A stretch of DNA of 18,759 nt from JALZKA01 sp963725035 (GCA_963725035.1 CAVRWX010000013.1:1-18759), one strand, 5' to 3'; positions 1 through 8,385 are shown, numbered from the stretch's first letter. Translations and numbers: made by a program. The notes: generated by a model not told the origin, from the letters alone.

Positions 1-53
1 ATTCAGACATGTGGTCGATTGCGGGGTACGCGCGCCGCCCACCCGGACGCTGC

Positions 54-67
54 GGATACATTATGCA
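54..67 (+). promoter_or_regulatory. Operator-like site 1 / probable -10 region (ADC-ALDH unit)
   Basis: GGATACATTATGCA with the core TACATTAT at 57-64. The same 8-base core is found at 3081-3088, and inverted at 5647-5654 and 12487-12494, each time at the front of a gene in this island. The half sites TACAT and ATGxA are partly symmetric, as expected for a GntR-family dimer. TACATT or CATTAT could also be the -10 box, placing transcription start near the GTG at 71. Assignment to the GntR gene at 2342-2998 is inferred. Confidence 0.6.
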
Positions 68-70
68 GTC

Positions 71-871
71 GTGGATCTCAAGGGCTACTCCACGCCGCAT
101 TCCCCAGAAGGCCGCTCGAGCCTGGTCCCGGCGCCACCGTGGCACTACGTCGGCGACATGCTCGTGATCGAGTACTGGGCGGACGCGAGAGCAGCCGCAG
201 CCGTCCTGCCAGGGCCGCTCGAGCCACACCCCGACGGCGGCCGCGCAGCGGCGATGTTCATCGACTGGCAATCGTGCTCAGACGACGGCCATGAGCTGAT
301 CGATCCGTCGCGATCGCAGTACAAGGAGTTCTTCGTCACGGTCAACGCGCTGTACGAAGGAGAAGAGGTCGCCTTCTGCCCCTACATCTGGGTCGACCGC
401 GACTTCGCCCTTGCGCGCGGCCTGATCCAGGGCTTCCCGAAGAAGCTCGGATCGATCTGGATGACCCGCTCGTTCGGCGGACTCTCGACGAAGGCGGACC
501 CCGGCGTCCGCGAGGGGGCGACCTTCGGCGCTACCTGCGCCGCGTACGAGCGGCGTATGGCGGAGGCCACGGTCACCTTGGAGCGGCCGAGCGAGGAAGG
601 CCCGACTCACAACGACCCGCCGATCGTGAACGCGCGCCACTTCCCGCGTCTCGAGAAGGGCCATCACGATGACCCAGCGGTCCACGAGCTCGTGCGCTCG
701 AAGGGCTACGACCGCTCGGGATCGGAGATCTGGGAGGGCTCCGCGACGCTGGAGCTCTACGACGCGCCGCACGAGGAGCTTGCGGCGCTCGCGCCGGTGA
801 GGGTGGGCAAGGGATTTCGGTTCACGCTGGGCTACTCGGTCGACGATCTCGAGACCCTCACGGAGCTGTGA
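71..871 (+). CDS. Acetoacetate decarboxylase-family protein
   Basis: About 266 residues, close to the usual 240-270 for the acetoacetate decarboxylase (ADC) family. The motif FPKKLG holds the adjacent lysines K124/K125, which match the Schiff-base lysine pair of ADC (Lys115/Lys116 in the clostridial enzyme). The ordered segments WHYVGDMLVIEYW near the N-terminus and FCPYIWVDRDFALARG before the lysine pair also fit. Homologues decarboxylate beta-keto acids, but some family members carry out aldolase or dehydratase chemistry, so the substrate is open. The frame is open from 11, but residues before the GTG at 71 would be encoded across the operator-like site, so I start at 71, probably on a leaderless message. 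The stop (869-871) overlaps the aldehyde dehydrogenase start (GTG 868-870), implying translational coupling. The reading frame is intact. Confidence 0.82.
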   Translation: MDLKGYSTPHSPEGRSSLVPAPPWHYVGDMLVIEYWADARAAAAVLPGPLEPHPDGGRAAAMFIDWQSCSDDGHELIDPSRSQYKEFFVTVNALYEGEEVAFCPYIWVDRDFALARGLIQGFPKKLGSIWMTRSFGGLSTKADPGVREGATFGATCAAYERRMAEATVTLERPSEEGPTHNDPPIVNARHFPRLEKGHHDDPAVHELVRSKGYDRSGSEIWEGSATLELYDAPHEELAALAPVRVGKGFRFTLGYSVDDLETLTEL

Positions 872-2336
872 GCGCCGAGGTCGCCGAAGTCGCGGGCGTC
901 GAGGTCTCGACCGGTCACTGGATCGGCGGCGAGCGAGTCTTCTCGAGCGAGACGCTTCGAAGACCTGAGCCCGATCGACGGGCGCGTGCTCGCGAACGTT
1001 TCGTCGGGAGGCGAGGCTGAGGCGCAGGCGAGCGCTCGAAGCGGCGACCGAGGCGTTTCCCGGCTGGGCCGACCTCGGCCCGCAAGGGAGGCTCGAGCCG
1101 CTCATGCGCCTGGCGGAGCTGATCGACGAGAACGTCGAGCGCATCGCCCTCGTCGAATGCGAGGACATGGCCATGCTGCTCGACTCGCTCCGCGCGCGTG
1201 TGATCTCACGGGGCGCGCGCAACTACCGCGCCTACGCCGAGCTGGCCGCCGCTTACGAGGAGCGCGTCTGGGACTCGAACGGCACGCACAACACGGTGAT
1301 TCGGATGCCCTCGGGCCCCGCGGTGATCATCACGCCCTGGAACGCGCCGTTCATGCTGTCGACCTGGAAGACCGCGCCCGCGCTCGCCGCCGGATGCACG
1401 GTCGTCCTGAAGCCGGCCGAGTGGTCGCCGCTCTCCTGCTCGCTCCTGGCCGACCTGACGGCCGAGGCGGGTTTCCCGCCTGGAGTCTTCAACGTCGTCC
1501 AGGGGATCGGCGAGGACGTGGGGGCGGCCCTCGTCTCGAACCCGCTGGCGCGACGCATCTCGTTCACCGGGTCGCCGGAGACCGCGCGCGCGATCGGCAA
1601 GGCGGCGGCCGCGAACCTCGTGCCCTTCACAGGCGAGCTCGGCGGCAAGGGCCCACTTCTGGTGTTCGGCGACGCGGACCTGGACGATGCGGCCGGCCGC
1701 GCCGCCAAGATGTACGACGACGGCGGGCAGGTGTGCCTGGCGGGCACCCGGCTGCTCGTGGATGACGAGATTGCGAGCGATTTCCTCGAGCGCTTTCATG
1801 CGGCCGTGGATCAGCACGTTCCCGGCGACCCGCGTGAGCCGGAGACGACGCTCTCGCCGCTCATCCACCCGGAGCACCTGGCGCGGGTCGAGGGATTCGT
1901 CGAGCGTGCCCGCGAGGCGGGCGACCGCATCGTGCGCGGCGGCAAGCGCTCCGAGCTCGGCGGCCTCCACTACGAGCCGACGCTGATCGAGCCTGCGTCG
2001 AACGAGAGCGAGGTCGTCCAGCGGGAGGTCTTCGGCCCGGTCCTGACCTTCCAGACCTTCGGGTCGGAGGGGGAGGCGATCGAGCTCGCCAACTCGACCG
2101 AGTACGGCCTCTCGGCGATCGTCTGCACCCAGTCGGCCGAGCGTGCGGAACGCGTCGGCCGCGCGGTGCGCGCCGGCACCACGTGGGTCAACGCCTTCCT
2201 GGTCCGCGACCTCACCGCGCCGTTCGGCGGCATCGGGATCAGCGGGATCGGGCGCGAGGGCGGCGACTACGCGCTGGACTTCTACTCGGAGCTGCGCACG
2301 CTGCAGATCGCCGAGGGCACGACGCCGCTCGAGTGA
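868..2336 (+). CDS. Aldehyde dehydrogenase, HpaE-like (two frameshifts near N-terminus)
   Basis: NAD(P)-dependent oxidation of an aldehyde to an acid; about 489 residues when joined, normal for the family. The reading moves frame near 955 and again near 1015-1025, then runs clean to 2336. Family landmarks in order: PWNAPFML, AAGCTVVLKPAEWSPLS (cofactor lysine), FTGSPETARAIGKAAA (cofactor loop), ELGGK (general base Glu), GGQVC (catalytic Cys), EVFGPVL, and a C-terminus reading GREGGDYALDFYSEL. That ending resembles 5-carboxymethyl-2-hydroxymuconate semialdehyde dehydrogenase (HpaE), which fits the neighbouring HpaG- and HpaD-like genes; oxidation of a gamma-glutamyl-aminoaldehyde (PuuC role) is the alternative. 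It starts at GTG overlapping the previous stop. It ends 5 bases before the convergent regulator. The shifts are probably sequence errors because conserved sequence continues on both sides. Confidence 0.85.
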
Positions 2337-2341
2337 TGCCT

Positions 2342-2998
2342 TCACTCGAAGATCAGTTCCATCGCCCGCTCGAGATGGCCGCGCGTAAGTCGTTCGGCCT
2401 CGCCCGGCTTGCCGTTCTCGATCGCGCTCGCGATGGCCTTGTGCGCGTCATTGTCGGCGGACAGCCCCTTCTCGTCGAGGCGCGCCTCATAGAGGGTCGC
2501 GCCGATCCGCCCGATCCACACGTGCTCCATGAAGGCGACGAGCTGCGGGTTCCCGGATCCCTCGATGAGCGCGAGATGGAACGAGCGGTTTGCCTGGAAG
2601 AGCTTGGCGGAGGATCTGCCCGCCTTCTCCTCGGCCCGGATCGCCGACTTCATGGCCTCGATGGCAGCCGGGATCTGCCGGTCAGCCGCCATGCGGGCGG
2701 CGCCCGGCTCGACGACCAGCCGGGTCTCATAGCTCGAGCGGAGCTGCTCGTCGGTTGCCGTGGCAACTCGCGCACCGCGGTTGGCGTAGAGGTCCACGAG
2801 CCCCTCGGCCGCGAGCTTGCGCAGGGCCTCGCGCACCGGCGTCCGTGAGACGCCGAACTCGGCCGCCAGATCCTCCTGATGCAGTCGTGATCCGCGCTCG
2901 AGATCGCCGCCTGCGATGCGCTCGCGAAGCACGGCATAGACCTGGTCGGCGACGCTTTGGACCTGGAAACCCGGGTCGTCAGGAGGAGGGGAGGCCAT
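2342..2998 (-). CDS. GntR-family regulator, FadR/FCD subfamily
   Basis: 218 residues with an intact frame. The N-terminal winged helix-turn-helix spans roughly residues 15-80 (GSRLHQEDLAAEFGVSRTPV, REALRKLAAEGLV). The C-terminal all-helical FCD ligand domain spans roughly 85-218 and has His residues in NRSFHLAL, NDAHKAIA and TRGHLERAM at the spacing of the metal-binding site of this class. FCD regulators usually repress catabolic genes and release DNA on binding a carboxylate or amine-derived intermediate. The gene sits in the middle of the island, convergent with the aldehyde dehydrogenase and divergent from the gamma-glutamyl hydrolase. The four TACATTAT sites are its most likely targets; this is inference. 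Confidence 0.9.
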   Translation of the reverse strand: MASPPPDDPGFQVQSVADQVYAVLRERIAGGDLERGSRLHQEDLAAEFGVSRTPVREALRKLAAEGLVDLYANRGARVATATDEQLRSSYETRLVVEPGAARMAADRQIPAAIEAMKSAIRAEEKAGRSSAKLFQANRSFHLALIEGSGNPQLVAFMEHVWIGRIGATLYEARLDEKGLSADNDAHKAIASAIENGKPGEAERLTRGHLERAMELIFE

Positions 2999-3036
2999 CG
3001 CGATTCAGGCTACCGCCGCACGCCCGGTTTCGTATC

Positions 3037-3053
3037 CATTCGAATGTTTCGAA
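3037..3053. promoter_or_regulatory. Palindrome in the GntR/hydrolase intergenic region
   Basis: CATTCGAATG (3037-3046) is a perfect 10-base palindrome, followed directly by a second TTCGAA (3048-3053), itself self-complementary. It lies in the 90-base divergent gap, upstream of the GntR start and upstream of the TACATTAT site. It may be a separate operator, perhaps autoregulatory. No matching copy was seen at the other promoters. Confidence 0.3.
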
Positions 3054-3077
3054 GCCACTCGACGATCTCCCCAGATC

Positions 3078-3091
3078 GGATACATTATGCA
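3078..3091 (+). promoter_or_regulatory. Operator-like site 2 / probable -10 region (PuuD-like unit)
   Basis: GGATACATTATGCA with the core TACATTAT at 3081-3088, identical over 14 bases to the site at 54-67. A weak -35-like TCGACG lies at 3059-3064, 16 bases upstream of TACATT. The ATG at 3087 lies inside the site, so the ATG at 3093 is the more likely start, about where transcription would begin. Confidence 0.62.
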
Positions 3092-3092
3092 C

Positions 3093-3833
3093 ATGCGGGA
3101 GATCAGGAGTCCCGTCCGAGTCGGCATCGTGCTGGATCCGCGGGTCGCAAGCTTCGGCGCATGGCGCGACGTCGACGTGAACCTGCTCTGGGCCGAATAC
3201 GTCGAGGGCATTGATGCGGCGGGCGGCCTGCCTGTCACCTTTCCGCCCACCCAGGCCCTGGCCGACAACCCAGAGGCCGCACTCGGCGCGATCGACGCCC
3301 TGCTCCTGACCGGCGGTCCCGACATCCAGGCTTCGTCCTACGGCGAGGACCCGCATCCCATGAGCGAGCCGGGCTCCGAGCTTCGCGACGGGGCGGAGCT
3401 GGCGCTGGCCCGGGTGGCTCTCGCCGCGGACTTGCCGATTCTGGGAGTCTGCCGCGGCATGCAGATCCTGAACATCGCGATGGGTGGTGGCATCGACCAG
3501 CACATTGACGATCCGGACGCCGCTCACCGCAGCGACGACTTCGTCGAGCCATCCGGTCCAGGCGTCAAGAGGGCTCGCTGCTCGCCCGATCAATCGGCAC
3601 GGACGAGGTCGACGGTCCGCTCGTTCCACCACCAAGGGCTCGATCCGGTCGCGGACGGGATGAACGTCGTCGCCAAGTCGCCGGATGGCCTCGTCGAGGC
3701 CGTCGAGGTCCCGGGCCAGAGCTTCTGCCTCGCTGTCCTCTGGCATCCCGAGCAGGATCTCGGCCACGGCGGCCAGGGCCTCTTCGACGCCCTGGTGCAG
3801 GCAACTCGCGAGCGCGCCGGAGCACTGGCGTGA
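3093..3833 (+). CDS. Gamma-glutamyl-GABA hydrolase-like class I glutamine amidotransferase (peptidase C26, PuuD-like)
   Basis: Predicted to hydrolyse a gamma-glutamyl amide, releasing glutamate from a glutamylated intermediate. About 246 residues, normal for the family. LLLTGGPDIQASSYGE is the substrate-side loop, GVCRGMQILNIAMGGGIDQH carries the nucleophilic Cys, SFHHQGLD is the family HHQ motif, and WHPEQD supplies the catalytic His and Glu. Between about 3560 and 3625 the printed frame gives an atypical Arg-rich stretch, while another frame reads GSLLARSIGTDEVDG, the sequence expected before the HHQ motif; this looks like a compensating pair of frame errors. The stop overlaps the next gene's GTG. 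The pairing with a GS-like ligase in the same island parallels PuuA/PuuD (putrescine) and AtdA1/AtdA2 (aniline). Confidence 0.85.
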   Translation: MREIRSPVRVGIVLDPRVASFGAWRDVDVNLLWAEYVEGIDAAGGLPVTFPPTQALADNPEAALGAIDALLLTGGPDIQASSYGEDPHPMSEPGSELRDGAELALARVALAADLPILGVCRGMQILNIAMGGGIDQHIDDPDAAHRSDDFVEPSGPGVKRARCSPDQSARTRSTVRSFHHQGLDPVADGMNVVAKSPDGLVEAVEVPGQSFCLAVLWHPEQDLGHGGQGLFDALVQATRERAGALA

Positions 3834-4692
3834 GGCTGGCCCGGATCCTCCATGAGGATGCCGCGCAAGAGGCGACCCTCGACGGCGACGACCTCGTGCT
3901 GGCCGACGGAACACGTGTGGCCGCTGCCGATGCGTCGTGGCTTGCGCCCGTCGAGCCAAGGACGATCGTCGCGACGCATCTGAGCTATCGGTCGCGGTGC
4001 GACGAGTACCGGATGCCGGCGCCGCCCGAGTACCCGTCGTACTTCCTGAAGCCGGTGTCCGCCGTGTCGCACCACCTGGCGGAGGTCGCGCGCCCGCGCG
4101 GTTGCGAGTTCCTCAACTACGAGGGCGAGATCGCGGCGGTGATCGGACGCCGTTGCAAGGGGCGTCACCCGCGCGGAGGCGCTCGACTACGTCGCCGGCT
4201 ACACGATCGCGAACGACTTCGGCGTCCACGACTTTCGCCACATCGACCGCGGCTCGATGCTCCGGGTCAAGGGCCAGGACGGCTTCTGCCCGCTGGGTCC
4301 GGTGATGGCCGACGCCGACGAGATCGATCCCGCCGGCCTCATCCTGCGCACCTACGTGAACGGCGAGGTCGTCCAGGAGACGAACACCGGCCAGGACCTG
4401 ATCTTCGGCGTCGACTACCAGATCGCCGACGTCTCGCGGCTGATCACGCTCGAGCCCGGCGACGTCCTCCTGACCGGCACTCCGGCGCACTCGCGGCCGG
4501 TTCTAGCCAGGCGATTTCGTGGAGGTCGAGGTCGAGGGAATCGGTCGCCTCGGCAACACGATCGTGGAACTCGACCACGACCTCGAGGACGTGGGCGCCC
4601 CGCCCGAGGTCAGCGCGCAGACCCTTCACGTGGCGCTCACCATGCCGGAGGACGAGGCCGAGGCCAAGGTCGCGAGTGAGGCTCGCTCATGA
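3830..4692 (+). CDS. Fumarylacetoacetate hydrolase-family enzyme, HpaG-like (two frameshifts)
   Basis: About 287 residues when joined across shifts near 4160 and 4505. Segment 1 contains ATHLSYRSRCDEY, YPSYFLKPVSAVSHH and NYEGEIAAVIGR (the Glu-x-Glu metal site). Segment 2 contains IANDFGVHDFRH, RVKGQDGFCPLGP and LEPGDVLLTGTPAHSRP. Segment 3 contains GDFVEVEVEGIGRLGNTI. The order and motifs match the FAH fold of HpaG/2-hydroxyhepta-2,4-diene-1,7-dioate isomerase and 5-oxopent-3-ene-1,2,5-tricarboxylate decarboxylase; other FAH hydrolases or acylpyruvases cannot be excluded. The GTG start overlaps the PuuD-like stop, and the TGA (4690-4692) overlaps the dioxygenase ATG at 4689. It would act downstream of ring cleavage in the meta pathway. 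Confidence 0.82.
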
Positions 4693-5604
4693 TCCACGCT
4701 GTCCACCACGCCACGCTTCGCGTCGCCGATGTCGAGGAGGCTGCGTCGCGCTGGGGCCGCCTCTACGGGCTCTCGCCCGCCGGCCCGGGCCTCCTGCGGT
4801 GCGCCTACGAGGACTTCTGCCTGGAGCTCCGCCCGGCGGACGGCTCGGATCCGGGCGTCGAGCACGTCGCCTACGAGCTGCGCGCGGGCGTGAGCCTCGC
4901 CGACGCGGCGCGGCGAATCACGGATGCCGGAGCCGAGGCCGAGGAGGTGGACGTTCCGATCCGCGGCCGCGGGGTTCGCACGCTCGACCCCGACGGGAAC
5001 GCGATCGTCCTGGTCGAGCGCGATCCCGGCGAGGACCGGACGCCACCGGTGTCGCGTTACACGGACGAGCTGCCCGCCTTCCACCCGCGAAAGCTCCAGC
5101 ACTTCAACTACCTCACCGCCGACACCCCGCGGATGGTGGACTTGTACGAGCGCGCGCTCGGCCTGAAGATCAGCGACTGGATCGGCGATGGCGCCGTGTT
5201 GGCTGCACGCCGACCGCGACCACCACGTCGTCGCGTTCCTCGACAAGGGATACAGCCACATCCACCACGTCGCGTTCGAGCTCGTCGACTGGGGCGAGAT
5301 GCGGGTGGCGCTCGACCACCTCGCCCAGCATCGCCGGCCGATCGCCTGGGGCCCGGGTCGCCACACGATGGCCCAGAACCTCTTCGCCTACTGCCGGATG
5401 GTCGAGGAGGAGCTGTTCGTCGAGCTCTTCTGCGACATGGAGCAACTCGAGCCCGATCACGAGGAGCGCGTCTTCGCCGACGACCCCCACGGCTCGAACG
5501 CCTGGGGGATCCTGCCGCCGCGCTCGTACTTCCGCTTCGACGAGGCGGCGGTGCGCGCAGAGCTCGAACAGCTCGAGGCCCAGCAGGGTCTTCCCGAGGA
5601 CTGA
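4689..5604 (+). CDS. Extradiol ring-cleavage dioxygenase, two-domain VOC type (one frameshift)
   Basis: About 305 residues, the usual size of type I extradiol dioxygenases. Predicted to open a catechol or homoprotocatechuate-type ring beside the hydroxyls using Fe(II) or Mn(II) and O2. The N-terminal VOC domain (HHATLRVADVEEAASRW) is followed by the catalytic domain with metal ligands in LQHFNYLT (His), IHHVAFEL (His) and FVELFCDM (Glu). The segment GPGRHTMAQNLFAYCR carries the conserved active-site loop. The frame changes near 5198, just before CWLHADRDHHVV, which continues the family sequence. Start ATG overlaps the FAH-family stop. The neighbours suggest an HpaD-like role, but the ring substrate is not fixed by the sequence. 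Confidence 0.85.
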
Positions 5605-5628
5605 TTCGGAGCCGTGACGGGGGACGGC

Positions 5629-5660
5629 TTGACGCGACGCTCTTACATAATGTATACATA
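5629..5660 (+). promoter_or_regulatory. Permease promoter with operator-like site 3
   Basis: A -35-like TTGACG (5629-5634) and -10-like TATACA (5653-5658) are 18 bases apart. TACATAATGTATACATA (5644-5660) overlaps the -10 box and contains the inverted TACATTAT core at 5647-5654. This is the most symmetric of the four sites (TACAT-A-ATGTA). Binding here would block RNA polymerase, consistent with repression. Confidence 0.65.
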
Positions 5661-5661
5661 C

Positions 5662-5674
5662 GGCAGTTTCTGCC
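5662..5674. promoter_or_regulatory. Inverted repeat in permease leader
   Basis: GGCAG-TTT-CTGCC lies between the promoter and the ribosome binding site of the permease. The elements TTCTGCCCT and GGCAGTTTC recur in the thiolase leader at 12546-12569 in swapped order. It could be an operator or a small RNA hairpin. Confidence 0.3.
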
Positions 5675-5695
5675 CTAACAGATGAGGAGGAGAGC

Positions 5696-7219
5696 GTGGA
5701 AGCGACGACCGTGAGCGGATCATCCGCTGGGGAAGGTGCGGACAAGCTCCGAAAGACGGCGCTCGGCGTCCCCGACATCGTGTTCTTCATCGTCGCGGCA
5801 TCGGCGCCGCTTACGGTGATCGCAGGTGGCGTGGCCTCGACCTACCTGGTCACTGGCAACGCCGGTGTTCCACTCCTCTTCCTCGTGCTCGGCGCCATCC
5901 TGGCCCTGTTCGTCACGGGCTATGCGGCGATGAGCCAGCACGTGACCAACGCCGGCGCCTTCTACGCCTACGTCTCGAAGGGCATCGGCAAGGTCGCGGG
6001 CGTCGGGACCTCGTTCGTGGCCCTGATCGCCTACAACTCGATGCAGATCGGGATCCTCGGCCTGTTCGGCGCCGTCTTCAGCGGCTTCATGCTGGACAAG
6101 GCCGACATCGACTTCGCCTGGTACACGTGGGTCTTCGTCGCGATCGGCCTGATCGGAATCCTCGGATGGCTCCGCGTCGACCTGAACGCGAAGGTCCTCG
6201 CGATCTTCCTTACGACCGAGATCCTCGTCGTCATCCTGTTCGACCTGGTCGTGCTCGGCGACCCGGCACCGGGGGGCCTCACCAGCGACGCGTTCGACCC
6301 GTCGATCGCCTTCGGCGCCGGTCTCGGCAGCGCGCTCTGCTTCACGATGGCCGCCTTCGTCGGCTTCGAATCGGCTGCGATCTACGGCGAGGAGTGCAAG
6401 GACCCGCGCCGCACGGTCGCCAGAGCCACCTACATCGCGCTGGGCATCACCTCGCTCTTCTACGCGTTCTCGGCCTGGATGCTGCAGAGCGCGGTCGGCG
6501 CTGAGGTCGTAACGAGCCCGGATGCTCTGGTCGAGGGCGGCTTCGTCGGCGCAACCGGCGGTCCGGATCCGACGACGATCCTGTTCATCACATTGGACGT
6601 GCAGACGTCGACGACGATCGCCGACATCGCGACGCTGCTCTTCTGCACCAGCCTGTTCGCCGCCTCGCTCTCGTTCCACAACGCGCGTCGCGCGCTACTT
6701 CTTCGCGCTCGGCAGGGCGCGGGTGCATCCCGAGCGTGTTCGGCAAGGTGCGCGCGAACGGCGCGCCGTTCATCGGCTCGGTGGCCCAGACGATCATCGC
6801 GGCAGTCGTGGTGGCCATCTTCGCCCTGTCCGACAACGACCCGGTGCTCCAGCTCTTCACCTGGCTCACCAACCTGGGCGCGATGGGCGTGATCCTGTTG
6901 CTCGCCCTGGCCTCGTTCGCGATCGTCGGGTACTTCAGCAAGCACCCGCACTCGGAGTCCACGTGGACCTCGCAGATCGCCCCGGGCCTCGCCGGCCTGG
7001 GTCTCACCACCGTGTTCATCCTCGTCCTGGCGAACTTCAACCTGCTGATCACGGGCGTTCCGGACGCGCCGACGGACGATCGCGCGATCATCCTGCCGGC
7101 GATCCTGATCGGCGGCGGCGATCATCGGCCTGCTCGTCGGGCTGTGGATCAAGAACTCGCGGCCCGATGTGTACGAGCGGATCGGCGAGATGGGCGAGGA
7201 GGAGATCCCCTCCGGGTGA
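5696..7219 (+). CDS. APC-superfamily amino acid/amine permease (frameshifted)
   Basis: About 507 residues when joined, with roughly 12 membrane helices, typical of amino acid-polyamine-organocation transporters. The first helix region reads GVPDIVFFIVAASAPLTVIA, the family's unwound TM1 substrate site, followed by TM2 with NAGAFYAYVSKGIGK. FVGFESAAIYGEECKDPRRT is the conserved TM6/loop. Frame changes occur near 6690, 6718 and 7120; hydrophobic segments continue across them (IIAAVVVAIFALS, GVILLLALASFAIVGYF, then GLLVGLWIK and the tail EEEIPSG). A strong ribosome site GAGGAGG sits at 5684-5690, 5 bases before the GTG start. The stop overlaps the P450 start at 7216. Likely imports the amine or amino acid used by this island. 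Confidence 0.85.
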
Positions 7220-8385
7220 GCGGGTTCGCGGCCGAGATCGAGGTCGCTCACCTGGACGACGACCCGTACCCGATCTACGCCCGGCTGCGAGCCGAATCAC
7301 CCGTCGCGTGGGTGCCCGCGGTCGGGATGTGGCTGGCGACGAGCTGGGACGCGGCGGTGGCCGTCGCCTCGGATCCCGATCTGTTCGCCGCCGACATGCC
7401 GGGCTCGCCGATCGATCGCAGCTTCGGCAGCCCGACGATTCTCACCTGCGACGGCGAGCCGCACCGCGACCTGCGGCGCTCGATCGATCCCAAGTACCGG
7501 CCCGCGGCCGTCGAGGGGTACATCGACGCCCTCGTGGAGCCGATCGTCGCCGAGCGGCTCGACTCGCTCCCGGACGAGGGCGAGGCGGACCTCATGGCCG
7601 ACTTCTTCGAGCCTGTCTCGGTCCGCAGCCTCGGCGAGGTGCTCGGCCTCGGCGATGTAGACGACGAGACGCTGCGCCGCTGGTTCGCAGCGCTGGCCGA
7701 CGGCGCGACGAACTTCGAAGGCGACGCGGCGAAGCAGGAGCACAGCGACGCCGCGTGCGCCGAGATCGAGGAGACGATCGCGCCGACGCTCGAGCGCCTC
7801 GAACGAGAGCCCGACGACTCGACGATCTCTCACATGATCCATTCCGGCGTGGACACCGCGCGGCCTCGCGACGCGTACCTGCCGAGCCTGAAGGTGATCC
7901 TTCTGGGCGGGATGCAGGAGCCGGGCCACGGGGCCGGTTCGGTTCTCTACGCGCTTCTGACCCACGACGACGCGATGGAAAGCGTCAGGGCCGACCCGGA
8001 GCTCCTGCCCGCCGCGATCGAGGAGGGCATGCGCTGGATCTCTCCGATCGGCACGCAGGGCAGGCGAGCGACGAGGAAGGTGGAGCTCGCGGGCGCCGAG
8101 CTGCCGCAGGACGCCCCGGTTGCAGCTGTGATCGCGGCCGCCAATCGCGATCCCGAGCGCTTCTCAGAGCCGGACGAGTTCCGCCTCGATCGCGAGCGGC
8201 AGCGCGTGGCGACCTTCGGCTTCGGCCGCCACTTCTGCAGCGGCCATGCGTTCGTCGCGCGCCCAGGAGCGGATCGCCCTGCGCGGTCTGCTCGACCGCT
8301 ACGCCTCCTGGAGCTCGCTGCGGAGCCACCCATCTCGGGCTGGGAGTTCAGGGCGCCCCGTGAGCTGCTCGTCCGTTTAGCCTGA
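7216..8385 (+). CDS. Cytochrome P450, GcoA/CYP255-like
   Basis: 389 residues. Heme-binding motif FGFGRHFCSGH (Cys341), ExxR in EEGMRW, and an I-helix reading GGMQEPGHG instead of the usual AGxET/T. From memory of the family, GcoA (aromatic O-demethylase acting on guaiacol) has the same MQEPGHG signature, and blocks such as EPVSVRSLG, LGL, DDSxISH and AIxEGMRWxSPI also correspond. It may O-demethylate or oxidise a methoxylated or phenolic aromatic. A reductase partner (GcoB type) is not in the window. GTG start overlaps the permease stop. Between about 8260 and 8305 the family sequence (AQERIALRGLLDRYA) is in another frame, then EPPISGWEFRAPREL returns, so a compensating pair of indels is likely. 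Confidence 0.87.
   Translation: MSGFAAEIEVAHLDDDPYPIYARLRAESPVAWVPAVGMWLATSWDAAVAVASDPDLFAADMPGSPIDRSFGSPTILTCDGEPHRDLRRSIDPKYRPAAVEGYIDALVEPIVAERLDSLPDEGEADLMADFFEPVSVRSLGEVLGLGDVDDETLRRWFAALADGATNFEGDAAKQEHSDAACAEIEETIAPTLERLEREPDDSTISHMIHSGVDTARPRDAYLPSLKVILLGGMQEPGHGAGSVLYALLTHDDAMESVRADPELLPAAIEEGMRWISPIGTQGRRATRKVELAGAELPQDAPVAAVIAAANRDPERFSEPDEFRLDRERQRVATFGFGRHFCSGHAFVARPGADRPARSARPLRLLELAAEPPISGWEFRAPRELLVRLA

Noticed and set aside
278..1222. Long - strand open frame opposite the ADC and ALDH genes
   Set aside because: Arg-rich shadow translation of GC-rich coding DNA; no family motif, and the + strand has clear conserved proteins.
1206..2345. 379-codon - strand open frame opposite ALDH
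   Set aside because: Shadow of the dehydrogenase; no recognisable domain.
6522..8363. 613-codon + strand open frame across permease and P450
   Set aside because: Very Arg-rich, motif-free except for a few residues where the permease frame shifts into it; the permease and P450 are in other frames.
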